Part shown: positions 33,802 through 41,938 of the stretch, in pieces
Position numbering within the stretch: the stretch's first letter is position 1
How the letters are laid out: every line of letters starts with the position of its first letter
Virus record (IMG/VR): IMGVR_UViG_3300042923_000601
Location: 124,001-188,000 of that record
From: a virus
Direction: 5' to 3' (one strand)
DNA: 64,000 nucleotides
Position numbers and translations under genes: made by a program
Notes under the pieces: generated by a model
The model's database searches: none
Told to the model about the DNA's origin: nothing
The model's input: the letters and a program-made list of their open reading frames with translations, nothing else

Positions 33802-34092
33802 CTACTGTAAATTAATCGTGACAACACCCGGTGCAGGAGATGTGACCAGCCCAACACTGGATAATCCCGGCGGGAATTTGTCGATTACTGATGCTTTGGT
33901 TCGAATCATAAAAGCACCATCTTCGTTTGGATACAGTCCGCCGACGTAATGCTCGTCAGCATATACCTCACCGGGGGAAGCCATGTTGTATTTAGCCTGA
34001 ATATCCAACATTTGTTCATGTGTAATTGAGATGTTAATATCTGAGACAACGCATTGCATATCAATTACGTATACGGGTAACGTATATGACAT
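33802..34092 (-). CDS. Small unknown beta-rich protein (96 aa)
   Basis: The ATG at 34092 lies 9 bases after GAGGAG (TTG three codons upstream overlaps the site). Beta-strand-rich (SYTLPVYVIDMQCVVSDINI, VGLVTSPAPGVVTINLQ), with EHYVGGLYPNEDGAFMIRTK in the middle. Its size and beta pattern would suit a small virion decoration or baseplate subunit, but there is no direct evidence. It is likely in one unit with the 267-aa gene, 45 bases upstream. Confidence 0.5.
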   Translation of the reverse strand: MSYTLPVYVIDMQCVVSDINISITHEQMLDIQAKYNMASPGEVYADEHYVGGLYPNEDGAFMIRTKASVIDKFPPGLSSVGLVTSPAPGVVTINLQ

Positions 34093-34137
34093 ATTAGCCA
34101 ACTCCTCTGAATGATTATATTGCCCTGTTAGAGCAAA

Positions 34138-34941
34138 TCATTTCGAGATGAAAAAGAACCGCTGGATAAGCGTGATGATATAGGTCATGTAGTTGAAACT
34201 ATGGTCTACATCAAACCCATCCAAGTAATGTAATGCGTATATGGAGTTATCTCTACCCGGTATACCTAGATTATACATGCTATTGGCATTTAGTTCCCGG
34301 TAGTAGTGATAGTCTAACTCCTGAGCTTTATACTGAGAAGCAAACTTCTTGATCTTAGTAACGACTCGTTTGTTATCAGCTGTCTCCAGCAGTGAGAATA
34401 TATCTTTCAGGAATGAAAGCATAGCTTCATGGTACTGTAGTTTATCGTCATTGATACCCTTGACCGCTATCTCTCTCCCTTTATTTCGGAAGTAGTATTC
34501 GTAATTACCAAACTTATGAAACGATGTGTACCTGTTCTTTAAGGCAAATTCCACATTAGAGAAGGAGGTTTTATCACACCGCTTATTAATCAGAAAGATC
34601 GCATCCTTACGGATCGAGAGAATCTGGTGCTCCTCGATCTTATTGTCAATAAAGAACTTCTTACGCATCTTGGCAAAGCCCTTCAGCATTTCCTTGGCTA
34701 GGTTACGGTCTTCTCGTTGTAATAGACCGATACGAATCTTACGCTCGTCCTTAGATAGTGAAGCTAAGTATTTGATGGTGCTGTCGTCTAGCAGTTCGTA
34801 ATACTTGATGATGTTAAAGCCTGCATCCCGCATATCATACTCGAAGATGTTGGCTCCGATGATATAGTCAATATCTTGAGTGTATAACTCTCGTTTCCAT
34901 AAGCTATGGTTAAGTAATTCTATAGGAACCAGTTTGTCCAC
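34138..34941 (-). CDS. Conserved unknown protein of large Firmicute phages (267 aa)
   Basis: Start GTG at 34941 has GAAGGAGG 9 bases before it. Recognisable features are LNHSLWKREL, IGANIFEYDMRDAGFNIIKY, IRIGLLQREDRNLAKEM, ILSIRKDAIFLINKRC and YTSFHKFGNYEYYFRNKG. From memory, proteins with this pattern (NIFEYDM-AGFNIIKYY, IGLLQR, LSIKKDAI) recur in large Bacillus-group phages without assigned function; this could not be checked here. The KKDAIF-type strand could belong to a nucleotidyl-transferase or polymerase-like fold. No active-site triad can be named. A weak promoter-like TGTATATTAAAG lies at about 34965-34976. Confidence 0.5.
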   Translation of the reverse strand: MDKLVPIELLNHSLWKRELYTQDIDYIIGANIFEYDMRDAGFNIIKYYELLDDSTIKYLASLSKDERKIRIGLLQREDRNLAKEMLKGFAKMRKKFFIDNKIEEHQILSIRKDAIFLINKRCDKTSFSNVEFALKNRYTSFHKFGNYEYYFRNKGREIAVKGINDDKLQYHEAMLSFLKDIFSLLETADNKRVVTKIKKFASQYKAQELDYHYYRELNANSMYNLGIPGRDNSIYALHYLDGFDVDHSFNYMTYIITLIQRFFFISK

Positions 34942-34984
34942 TGATGTAAACCTCCTTCCTCTTTAATATACAGTTATGTATTTA

Positions 34985-35018
34985 ACCAAAAAAGAAGGAG
35001 AGGCAATAAGCCCCTCCT
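34985..35018 (-). terminator. Leftward terminator after the 270-aa gene
   Basis: Stem AGGAGAGGC / GCCCCTCCT (one wobble pair), followed leftward by TCTTTTTTGG. Confidence 0.85.
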
Positions 35019-35038
35019 ACCTTTGTCTAGCAGCCGGA

Positions 35039-35851
35039 TTATTCGGCAGTGTCGTTAATCATGTCGTACACTTTGTGCGCCACGTTAATAGCGTCTTCTT
35101 TGCTCCAGCGATCACGTTTCTTGGAAACGTCAGCTGCAGCGATTGCCTTCTTGACGCGTTTAGCAGCCTTTTCGCTGTGGTTTTCATACAGCCCAATTGC
35201 TTTGACCACGGAACCCTTCTTAACTTCGTCCAGATCATCGCATTGGCCGATGTACAGTACGATGCGAGTAATCGCATGCTTTCCTTCCAGCTTGTCAAGC
35301 GCCTTCACGCCGTCGAAGGAGAGCGATACGTTTTCCTTTGCATAGTCCTGCATGTAGGATTTGAATTTCTTGTTGCGCTTGGATTCGCCTTTGGTGGATT
35401 TCCAGTTGTCCTTAACGGACTTCAGGTAATCACCAAGCTTGATACGTTTAACACCGAAGGTGTCCTTGAAGTACTCCGCCAGTGCTTGCAGGAAGCCGGT
35501 TTTCCATTCTTCGTCGGATACAACGAGAACCGGAATATAAGTTCCTTCATTCAAGCCCCGGATGATGGTGTAGACAAAGAATTCCTTCTCGCTCTGCTTC
35601 AGCTCTTTAGCATATGCCTTAGCGAACTTCTTTTTGGCCTTCTTACTGACATTGTCTCCAGTAACAGTTGCCAGAAGCTCGGCAGATGGGCGCAGTGCGC
35701 TGAGTGTATCATTGCCGATAACGACTTCATCGTCGCCATCTTTCATTGTCAGTTTCAGTTCCGGTGACATGAGATACACGAATGTGTTTTCCAGTGGACG
35801 GGAACCATCAGCTGCCAACTTTTCGAACTTGCTTTCGTTTACAATAATCAT
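35039..35851 (-). CDS. Unknown lysine-rich soluble protein (270 aa)
   Basis: TAGGAGG lies 8 bases before the ATG. Helical and lysine-rich in the middle and C-terminal parts (KKAKKKFAKAYAKELKQSEK, SEKAAKRVKKAIAAADVSKK), with beta-like segments at the start. No transmembrane segment or motif gives a function; the charge suggests nucleic-acid or polymerase contact. It lies between the kinase-like gene and a strong terminator. Confidence 0.55.
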   Translation of the reverse strand: MIIVNESKFEKLAADGSRPLENTFVYLMSPELKLTMKDGDDEVVIGNDTLSALRPSAELLATVTGDNVSKKAKKKFAKAYAKELKQSEKEFFVYTIIRGLNEGTYIPVLVVSDEEWKTGFLQALAEYFKDTFGVKRIKLGDYLKSVKDNWKSTKGESKRNKKFKSYMQDYAKENVSLSFDGVKALDKLEGKHAITRIVLYIGQCDDLDEVKKGSVVKAIGLYENHSEKAAKRVKKAIAAADVSKKRDRWSKEDAINVAHKVYDMINDTAE

Positions 35852-35899
35852 TACGTATTCCTCCTAGGGATTGGTTATAATTTCATCATTGGAGTGTTT

Positions 35900-35924
35900 C
35901 CGGAGTAGTATAATACTACTCCGG
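35900..35924 (-). terminator. Intergenic hairpin without T run
   Basis: Perfect 11-bp stem CCGGAGTAGTA / TACTACTCCGG between the kinase-like and 270-aa genes. Leftward it is followed by AAACACTCC, so it may be a processing or mRNA-stability hairpin rather than a terminator. Confidence 0.5.
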
Positions 35925-35944
35925 TATTTCCATGAATTGATACC

Positions 35945-37660
35945 TTAATTGTTTCCTTCGCCTTCAAAATACTGGCCGTCGTAATCCTTATTGAATTCAC
36001 GGATCGGCTTTGCAACCATAGACGATACAATCATGTCGTCCATGTGGTCAGGTGGGAGATACTCCACCAGCCGTTTCAAGTGCTCCACCAGGTCAATCGT
36101 AAACACAGTGCCATTGGCAGATGCCACGATAATCGGGTGACGTTTTAAGTCTTCAACAACCATACCAATATGAATCTCATTGCTATAGCCGTTAGGTATT
36201 AACATTGTAATTCCAGCATCCTTGGCCACGTCCCGCTGATCTTGCTCAGCCTGTGGTGACACGGGAGCTGTTGCGACTGGCTCAGGTGTAGTTCCAAACC
36301 GGGCATGGATCATTTGAATGAGTCCAAGTGCATCGGTCTTAGAGAGGTCACCGATATGCTCAGATGCTTTACTCCAGTCAAAAGCTGGAGGTGCAATCGG
36401 CTGAGGCGTATCTGTAACTTTCACGTATTGTGCTTCCTGTACTTCAACCGGGCTGCTTTCAGGTTCAACATGTGCAACCGGCCGGTTGTTAAGGCTTTTG
36501 AGATTTTCCAGCATACGCCGTTCTTCCTCTTCAGCCAGTCTGCTTTGCTCTTGAAGCTCTGCATCATCGACCTCTGTTTCATCCGGGTGTACATTATATT
36601 TACGAAGGTCGGATAATGCAGCTTCGACGACATCATTCCCAGAAGTAAGAGCACGCTGAGGAGTTTCCTCCCGGTACTCAGGGGTGATATCAATTATACC
36701 ACCACGCTTTTTTTGCCAAATGTCTACCGATGGACCAGCCGAGGATGACGGGGTGTAATCCTGTCGACTGTCATCAGATTGCTTGGAACCTCCAAGCTTC
36801 TTCTTCCACATGTCTTTCACGGACACCATGCCAGATTCTCCTTTCGGGGTTTTGTCCCGGGTAATCTTAACGTACTCTTTCAGGTTGTCGTTGTATGACG
36901 TCGCATCAGATTTGTGCCGGGTTGTCTTATAAGATCGATAAAATTCCGCCAGCTCAGGTGTAAGCTCAAAGTAGTCCGTCCTTGGAGGGACGGCATACAT
37001 ATCGGAATTGTATCCTTCCATTAATACCGAAATCGAAAATACGTTACCACATTTCGGACATTGCATCATCGTGAAGGTCTTATTGTATTCAAGAGTTCCC
37101 TTACACTGCTTATAATCGTTATCAAGTGCTTGATGCGGGCATCTGAACTCGGCCAGGGATTTATATTCCACATAACCGAAGTCGATAACCGATATGTTGC
37201 CGTTTTTATCCCGTCCATAGTTCTTAGGTTTATCTGTACCCAAGTCTACGAGAACGAAGCCTGCTTTATCCAAATCTTGGAGCAGCTTCCTTACGGCCTT
37301 TTGTGTGTCTTTGGCATAGAATTCATTCAAACTGAAGGTTTTCTTCTTAGTCTGAACCAGTATATAGCCATCAGCATCAATATCATGGCTCGTTGGGAAA
37401 GCGCTGTGTTTTGCGGATTTCTCATACTCATTCAGATTATCCGATACGCCTTGCTCATCAAGCGCAACTTTGAAGACGACTTTTGGAAATTCGTTATGAG
37501 TAAAGATTTGCCGGTTCGTACCCATGTCGAGTTCTTTGAAGTCAAGCTTCTTCAGAATCTTTTTGTAGTAGTCGGCTTTTTCATGCTGATCGACCGGTTT
37601 AATAACCATCTTCCCGATCTTCTCCAGTATTTCGTCATTCAGTAAATCGTGTAAAATCAT
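35945..37660 (-). CDS. Protein-kinase-fold protein with zinc ribbon and long tail (571 aa)
   Basis: AAAGGAG precedes the ATG. Residues ~38-165 carry a minimal kinase fold: MGTNRQIF (46-53, glycine-loop position), VVFKVALD with Lys64, DNLNEYE (74-80, helix C glutamate), LVDLGTDKPKNYG (137-149, catalytic-loop-like, with Asp139 and Asn147) and VIDFGYV with Asp160 of a DFG motif. Cys174, Cys186, Cys201 and Cys204 (CPHQALD, CKGT, CPKC) form a likely zinc ribbon. Residues ~250-460 are low-complexity Pro/Gln/Glu-rich, and the last ~110 residues are a separate folded domain (IGMVVEDLKRHPIIVASANG). Similar kinase-like plus zinc-finger proteins occur in large phages; activity and targets are unknown. 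Its own consensus promoter suggests expression apart from virion genes, compatible with host takeover. Confidence 0.65.
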   Translation of the reverse strand: MILHDLLNDEILEKIGKMVIKPVDQHEKADYYKKILKKLDFKELDMGTNRQIFTHNEFPKVVFKVALDEQGVSDNLNEYEKSAKHSAFPTSHDIDADGYILVQTKKKTFSLNEFYAKDTQKAVRKLLQDLDKAGFVLVDLGTDKPKNYGRDKNGNISVIDFGYVEYKSLAEFRCPHQALDNDYKQCKGTLEYNKTFTMMQCPKCGNVFSISVLMEGYNSDMYAVPPRTDYFELTPELAEFYRSYKTTRHKSDATSYNDNLKEYVKITRDKTPKGESGMVSVKDMWKKKLGGSKQSDDSRQDYTPSSSAGPSVDIWQKKRGGIIDITPEYREETPQRALTSGNDVVEAALSDLRKYNVHPDETEVDDAELQEQSRLAEEEERRMLENLKSLNNRPVAHVEPESSPVEVQEAQYVKVTDTPQPIAPPAFDWSKASEHIGDLSKTDALGLIQMIHARFGTTPEPVATAPVSPQAEQDQRDVAKDAGITMLIPNGYSNEIHIGMVVEDLKRHPIIVASANGTVFTIDLVEHLKRLVEYLPPDHMDDMIVSSMVAKPIREFNKDYDGQYFEGEGNN

Positions 37661-37700
37661 GCTACACTCTCCTTTTGTGCTCTACATAATAAGTCGGATT

Positions 37701-37717
37701 CACATCTATAATATATA
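37701..37717 (-). promoter_or_regulatory. Phage promoter motif for kinase-like gene
   Basis: Leftward TATATATTATAGATGTG, an exact consensus match, 41 bases before the start codon. Confidence 0.72.
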
Positions 37718-37736
37718 ACTATACTGCAAAATGAAC

Positions 37737-38327
37737 TTACAATCCATGCTTGGTCCAGAAGCTCTCAGTAATATCCTGACGCCCTTCTTTAATATTACGT
37801 AGTGCTTCTTTGAAGTCCTCCAGATTCTCGTCATACTGAGTTCCTGATAGGCGACTTCTATCTTTGTCAGCCATTTGACTGATAAGTTTCCTATGATCCT
37901 TCTTACTGAGATGGACTTGGTCATATGACTTGTACTCCATCATCGAAGCAAGTTTGCCCTTCTTCTTCCTCTCTTTCGCCAGTTTTTTGTTTTTCTTCTT
38001 GGTCTTCTGGATGTCCCGACGAAGACCAGCCAATGTTTTGGCTGGTTTAGAATTCAAAGGTCGATTTGTTTCATTTGGAATTTCCGGTTCATCCGGGGTC
38101 CTAAGATGTTCCTGCGCAGCCCATTCCTCTTCTTTAACCAAGAATTGAATAAACTGTTCCTTTCGTGTAGGTGATAGACTATCATAATAAATTTTGACAT
38201 TCCCAGACAGTTTGCTTTCGATGAACTCTCCCTTGGTTACATGGGGATTCTCATCGTGAAGTTTTTTGTCTAGCTTATCTAATTTGCCAAGCAACTTATT
38301 CAGCTTTTTGGTACCTTTCTTTTTCAT
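37737..38327 (-). CDS. Highly basic lysine-rich protein (196 aa)
   Basis: ATG at 38327 lies about 11 bases after AAAGGCGG; a longer frame exists but lacks a site and would overlap the RNase H-like gene further. Lysine-rich tracts dominate (MKKKGTKKLNKLLGKLDKLD, IQKTKKKNKKLAKERKKKGK), with no cysteines or membrane segments. The composition suits a nucleic-acid-binding protein. It overlaps the end of the RNase H-like gene by 32 bases, so the two are translationally coupled and may act together on RNA or DNA. Confidence 0.55.
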   Translation of the reverse strand: MKKKGTKKLNKLLGKLDKLDKKLHDENPHVTKGEFIESKLSGNVKIYYDSLSPTRKEQFIQFLVKEEEWAAQEHLRTPDEPEIPNETNRPLNSKPAKTLAGLRRDIQKTKKKNKKLAKERKKKGKLASMMEYKSYDQVHLSKKDHRKLISQMADKDRSRLSGTQYDENLEDFKEALRNIKEGRQDITESFWTKHGL

Positions 38328-39057
38328 CCATGATGCCGCCTTTCTTCTGCGACTTTCTAATGATACCACGACGGAGAAGCCCGTCATCTAATTCTTCAGT
38401 TGCAAGTTGATCCACCTCCATATTACATACAAGTAGACGAAGTAATTCTAGACTAGAAATTGACATCTTATTCTTACGATAAAAGGTTTCCTTAGCTTTA
38501 ATAAATTTCGAATTACTAAATAGCTCATTATGCAGTTTACCTAAGAGTTCTTTATCAGGCACTCCATGTACTAAACAATCTTTAAGTCGACGAATACTTT
38601 GCTTGAAGAACTTCTTATCAATACAGTGACTATTCAAATGCAAGAAATGAATATTGTATTTCGAATTCATCAAGAATCGGTGATAGATTTCCTCATATAG
38701 TTCGTGACTAGCTACAGGTTCACCTTTAGCTGTCCGCATAACGCCACCTTTAGAATCTTTAACCCATTGGAATATCCGATACTCTAAAGCTTCTTTTGTG
38801 ATCAAATTGTCGGTAAATAAATTTATGGTATAGGGAGGCTTGACTTTTTCCTTATCGACCTTTTTGATTGCTTGGTCAAAAGCTTCCAGCGCCGATAGAA
38901 TTCCATCAATTTCAGCATGATTCCCAGTTTCTCCTACCATAAACTTGCTACCTGCCGTAATTGTGCGTCCGATTATACATAATTGGTAGGCGCTTGAGCT
39001 GTAGAATTCAGCATCGTGGACGTAGGCCGCGCCGTCGGTGAAAATTTCAAATACCAC
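38296..39057 (-). CDS. RNase H-like protein (253 aa)
   Basis: GTG start at 39057 follows AAGGAGG by 9 bases. The N-terminal ~150 residues have the RNase H order of acidic residues: FTDGAA with Asp8, GNHAEIDGILSAL with Glu49, NLFTDNLITKEAL with Asp83, then FLHLNSHCID containing His140 and Asp147 in the place of the last HxxxxND/E motif. This fits an RNase HI-type nuclease cleaving RNA in RNA:DNA hybrids, useful for primer or R-loop removal. Residues ~150-253 form a helical, basic C-terminal region not found in standard RNase HI. A promoter motif lies 62 bases upstream, and the basic 196-aa gene follows with overlap. Confidence 0.65.
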   Translation of the reverse strand: MVFEIFTDGAAYVHDAEFYSSSAYQLCIIGRTITAGSKFMVGETGNHAEIDGILSALEAFDQAIKKVDKEKVKPPYTINLFTDNLITKEALEYRIFQWVKDSKGGVMRTAKGEPVASHELYEEIYHRFLMNSKYNIHFLHLNSHCIDKKFFKQSIRRLKDCLVHGVPDKELLGKLHNELFSNSKFIKAKETFYRKNKMSISSLELLRLLVCNMEVDQLATEELDDGLLRRGIIRKSQKKGGIMDEKERYQKAE

Positions 39058-39118
39058 TTGTCAGGCCCTCCTTATTGGTTTTTTAGTTCGTGATGTATTT
39101 AGCTTATATGTATGATGG

Positions 39119-39135
39119 CACATTTATAATATATC
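39119..39135 (-). promoter_or_regulatory. Phage promoter motif for RNase H-like gene
   Basis: Leftward GATATATTATAAATGTG, one mismatch from consensus (first T replaced by G). Confidence 0.68.
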
Positions 39136-39190
39136 ACTAAAATTGCATATAAAATTCAAAATATTGTCATCTGGCCCAGTAGTTTGGCAA

Positions 39191-39224
39191 TAGAAATAAG
39201 CAAGGGAATTATCTCCCTTGCTTA
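39191..39224 (-). terminator. Leftward terminator after second HNH-like gene
   Basis: Stem TAAGCAAGGG / CCCTTGCTTA followed leftward by TTTCTATTG. It separates the HNH-like gene from the RNase H promoter. Confidence 0.78.
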
Positions 39225-39230
39225 GCATTA

Positions 39231-39974
39231 CTACATATAGCCCTTATCTCTCTTGATATCATGCAAGACTTTCTCAAATGCATCCACCTTTAGGAAACCA
39301 GGGCACTCATAGTAGAGCATTTTAGGTTTCATGTAATTCGGGATGATGTCTTCGAACTTCTCATACCGGACAGAGAGGTCTTGAAGGTATTCGTAATTTT
39401 CCCGAGTAGAATCCGGAATCCACTTCTTATACTCTTTGTAGAATGCATGGAAGTCCCATGGGTCGTCGATAAATTGTAGCGGTACAAAGACTTCAGGTGC
39501 ATTCTCACTATGAATCAGGGAGTGAGTTGTCTTATCTAGAGGTACTAAGCCGACCTGTCCGGTGAAGTGGAGATACATGACTTCATGTGCAACCTCCAAA
39601 GCATCCAGGCTTTCACCCATTTCTTGACGTTTACGTGCAACTGCATACACAATATCCTCCAGGGTGAACGGTGTGTGGTGAATCTCGATAGAGAACTTCT
39701 TGTCCGCCACATCCTCTATACCCTTGAAGAACATACTTTTATTCATACCACGGTGTACCTTTAAAAAAGGTATGAGCCTGGTCTTGTACTCGAACGACCC
39801 ACGAACGGTCTTCTTATACTCATTCATTGCACGGCGCAGTTCCTTTGGATTATCAAAGTCAAAAGCCGGGTCAAACTCAATAGGTTCAAGACTATCTTCG
39901 TCAATATGCTTAATGACGACCTCATCATGGCTAGTCTCAGCATATGCTTTTAAATCAATTTTTGGGCTTCTCAT
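39231..39974 (-). CDS. HNH-like conserved phage protein, second copy (247 aa)
   Basis: ATG at 39974 follows AGGAGGAG by about 10 bases; longer in-frame extensions overlap the acidic 178-aa gene and lack a site. The core FSIEIHHTPFTLEDIVYAVA, then HEVMYLHFTGQVGLVPLDKT, HSLIHSENAPEVFVPLQF and DFHAFYKEYKKWI lines up in order with the 209-aa HNH-like protein at 28850. This copy has a distinct N-terminal ~100 residues (acidic, then a basic helix). Several His residues could bind metal. The paired occurrence suggests a phage-specific family with diverged roles; nuclease activity is not shown. Confidence 0.6.
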   Translation of the reverse strand: MRSPKIDLKAYAETSHDEVVIKHIDEDSLEPIEFDPAFDFDNPKELRRAMNEYKKTVRGSFEYKTRLIPFLKVHRGMNKSMFFKGIEDVADKKFSIEIHHTPFTLEDIVYAVARKRQEMGESLDALEVAHEVMYLHFTGQVGLVPLDKTTHSLIHSENAPEVFVPLQFIDDPWDFHAFYKEYKKWIPDSTRENYEYLQDLSVRYEKFEDIIPNYMKPKMLYYECPGFLKVDAFEKVLHDIKRDKGYM

Positions 39975-40049
39975 GGTCAGGACTCTCCTCCTATATAGCG
40001 TAGTTGCCTTTAATTGGCTGTTGGTTAACTCCGGATAGGTTCCATAAAC

Positions 40050-40083
40050 GACAAAAAAGAAGAGAGCCATTTGGCCCTCTTCT
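40050..40083 (-). terminator. Leftward terminator after acidic gene
   Basis: Stem GAAGAG-GCC / GGC-CTCTTC with one mismatch, followed leftward by TTTTTTGTCG. Confidence 0.85.
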
Positions 40084-40092
40084 ACAACGTGA

Positions 40093-40629
40093 TCAATAAT
40101 CGTCGTCATCGTCTTCATTCCTAGTGACGATGACACCAAGCGGGCCCGGATTTGCTGGTGGAATAGTCAGACCAATGTCGTCCAGTCCTTCATCATCCTC
40201 AGCGTCATCATCTTCGTCGTCAGCTTCAGCCGCGTTTTCAGCTGCGCGAGTAGCAAAGAGTTCAAGCTCCTCTTTAGCTGTCTCAAACGAATGATGGAAG
40301 TCCTGTGCTTCGTCAGGGATCAGGTTTGTTCTAATATTAAACACACCATAACCCTGAACGTAGTCGTTCTCCGGAGCCTCAACCGCTTCAGATTCCTCAC
40401 TATAGATGTCGACAACGTCGCCGTCATCATCGACTGTGGCATACAGCGGTCTGGTTTCATACCGGCCACGTCTAGCGTACTTAACCGCCGCATCCTCGTC
40501 GCGATCGAAATCAAGCAAGGTCTCATCGCATGTGCGGCACATTAAAACGACGTTGTCGTCACCATACTGTATGGCCTTGATCTTGTGTCCAACGTGCGGT
40601 TCCAAATCGTAGAATCCTTCCAATGCCAT
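40093..40629 (-). CDS. Strongly acidic protein with aspartate-rich tail (178 aa)
   Basis: AAAGGATGG precedes the ATG. The N-terminal ~60 residues are folded and contain one CRTC pair; the rest becomes highly acidic (AAEADDEDDDAEDDEGLDD, ending NEDDDDDY). Such Asp/Glu runs are seen in DNA-mimic or histone-like-binding phage proteins and in scaffolding-type proteins, but nothing here proves either. It has its own promoter motif, so expression with early or middle genes is likely. Confidence 0.6.
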   Translation of the reverse strand: MALEGFYDLEPHVGHKIKAIQYGDDNVVLMCRTCDETLLDFDRDEDAAVKYARRGRYETRPLYATVDDDGDVVDIYSEESEAVEAPENDYVQGYGVFNIRTNLIPDEAQDFHHSFETAKEELELFATRAAENAAEADDEDDDAEDDEGLDDIGLTIPPANPGPLGVIVTRNEDDDDDY

Positions 40630-40675
40630 TGTTCATCCCATCCTTTTGTCTAAGATTTTGTGGTCTTACTTTGAT

Positions 40676-40686
40676 TATAATATATA
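40676..40686 (-). promoter_or_regulatory. Phage promoter core for acidic gene
   Basis: Leftward TATATATTATA exact core, followed by ATCAAAG instead of N3-GTG. Confidence 0.6.
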
Positions 40687-40693
40687 ACTATAA

Positions 40694-41353
40694 TCACAGA
40701 ATAATTTGAAATGACTGTGGTACAGTCGGGTTAGCGATAAGTTCCCTGAACGCCCTGATGATATGTGCAGTATCATCCTGGCTGAACTCAATAGTACCAT
40801 AAAGTTCCGATTGTACCTTCAGTGTGAAGGTAGTGCCCTCAATCTGTGGCTCTCGAATAAAGTCCATCCACTTATGCCGATGCATCGTTTCGAGGAAATG
40901 GAATGAATCTGCGTCAACTTGAAAATCAATGGTGTTGACAGTCGGTACCAACGTCGGGTCACTCTGAATAGGTAAGTCACGCACGGTTAATGTCACCGTT
41001 ACGACGCCGTCTTCGATTGGCATTCCAGCAGCCGTATTAACTACGTTAGAAAAGCTATGCGGTGCAATCCCGTCTTCCTGAATTGATTGGATAACGGGCT
41101 GCATGACGTTTATATGGCGAACAAGCTGATTCAAAAACGCTGGAGTCACGTCAATCTTAATTTGATCATCCGTCAGTCGTTCCCCTGTAATAAGCTGGGT
41201 TTCTCCAAGACCAAGTTGACTCGTGTCAAATGGTCGCAGGATGTCTAATGCCTCTTCTGGTGTAACAGCATGGGTCTCACGGTGTAATGCACCGCATTTA
41301 CTTGCAAAATCAACAAGAAGCGTAAATTCCTCATTATTTACAGTAATCTGCAT
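40694..41353 (-). CDS. Unknown protein (219 aa)
   Basis: ATAAGGAGG lies 10 bases before the ATG. Mixed alpha/beta protein with strands near VVTVTLTVRDLPIQ and FTLKVQSELYGTIEF, and two cysteine/histidine-containing segments (ASKCGALHRETHAV). No family was recognised. Last gene of the 42933-to-40694 leftward cluster of three closely spaced genes; no clear terminator is seen before the next promoter. Confidence 0.55.
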   Translation of the reverse strand: MQITVNNEEFTLLVDFASKCGALHRETHAVTPEEALDILRPFDTSQLGLGETQLITGERLTDDQIKIDVTPAFLNQLVRHINVMQPVIQSIQEDGIAPHSFSNVVNTAAGMPIEDGVVTVTLTVRDLPIQSDPTLVPTVNTIDFQVDADSFHFLETMHRHKWMDFIREPQIEGTTFTLKVQSELYGTIEFSQDDTAHIIRAFRELIANPTVPQSFQIIL

Positions 41354-41371
41354 GTGTCATTTTCCTCCTTA

Positions 41372-41938
41372 TTATATTCTGCTCACTGTAAGATCAAATA
41401 CTATACCAGAGTATAATGCGCTCGACATTGATGCATCCTTGGTATACATATGATCTTCGATCTCGTACTTGATCAGAATCTGATTGATATCCGACTCTGT
41501 GATAAAGACATCCCGGAAATGAGTAGGTGTGAGGTCATCGTTATGGTCTTCCAAATATTCCCTGAGGGTCTCATAGAAATTCGAATAGCCCTCAGCGTTA
41601 TCGTTATAAAGGACGTACTGGATTTCATCATCCTCCATTTTCAGATAATCTGTGATGATATCTGCGATCTCAGCAGCGATGTTCTCATCACCCTGGGCGT
41701 TCTGGATGGTCACGCTGACTGTCACGTCAGAGTTAAAGAATCTGGAGTCAGTTTCTTCAGTGATGATATCCTGGAGGATACCTTGGATATTAGAAGTATC
41801 CACATTAGGCCCAACCAGATTGAAGGCTCTGACATATGGACCGTGCATAATCAGAATAGCAACTTCTTGAACTTCCTCATTGTCGTCCATCGACGCATAG
41901 ATAACAGCTTTTGGAACTCTTGTGATTGGTAGTTTCAT
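41372..41938 (-). CDS. Unknown acidic protein (188 aa)
   Basis: The start overlaps the end of the 332-aa gene by 4 bases (ATGA), with AGGAGATG upstream inside that gene. Acidic alpha/beta protein (SVTIQNAQGDENIAAEIADI, EYLEDHNDDLTP) without cysteines or membrane segments. No family was recognised. Coupled translation suggests it acts with, or in the same particle as, its neighbours. Confidence 0.55.
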   Translation of the reverse strand: MKLPITRVPKAVIYASMDDNEEVQEVAILIMHGPYVRAFNLVGPNVDTSNIQGILQDIITEETDSRFFNSDVTVSVTIQNAQGDENIAAEIADIITDYLKMEDDEIQYVLYNDNAEGYSNFYETLREYLEDHNDDLTPTHFRDVFITESDINQILIKYEIEDHMYTKDASMSSALYSGIVFDLTVSRI

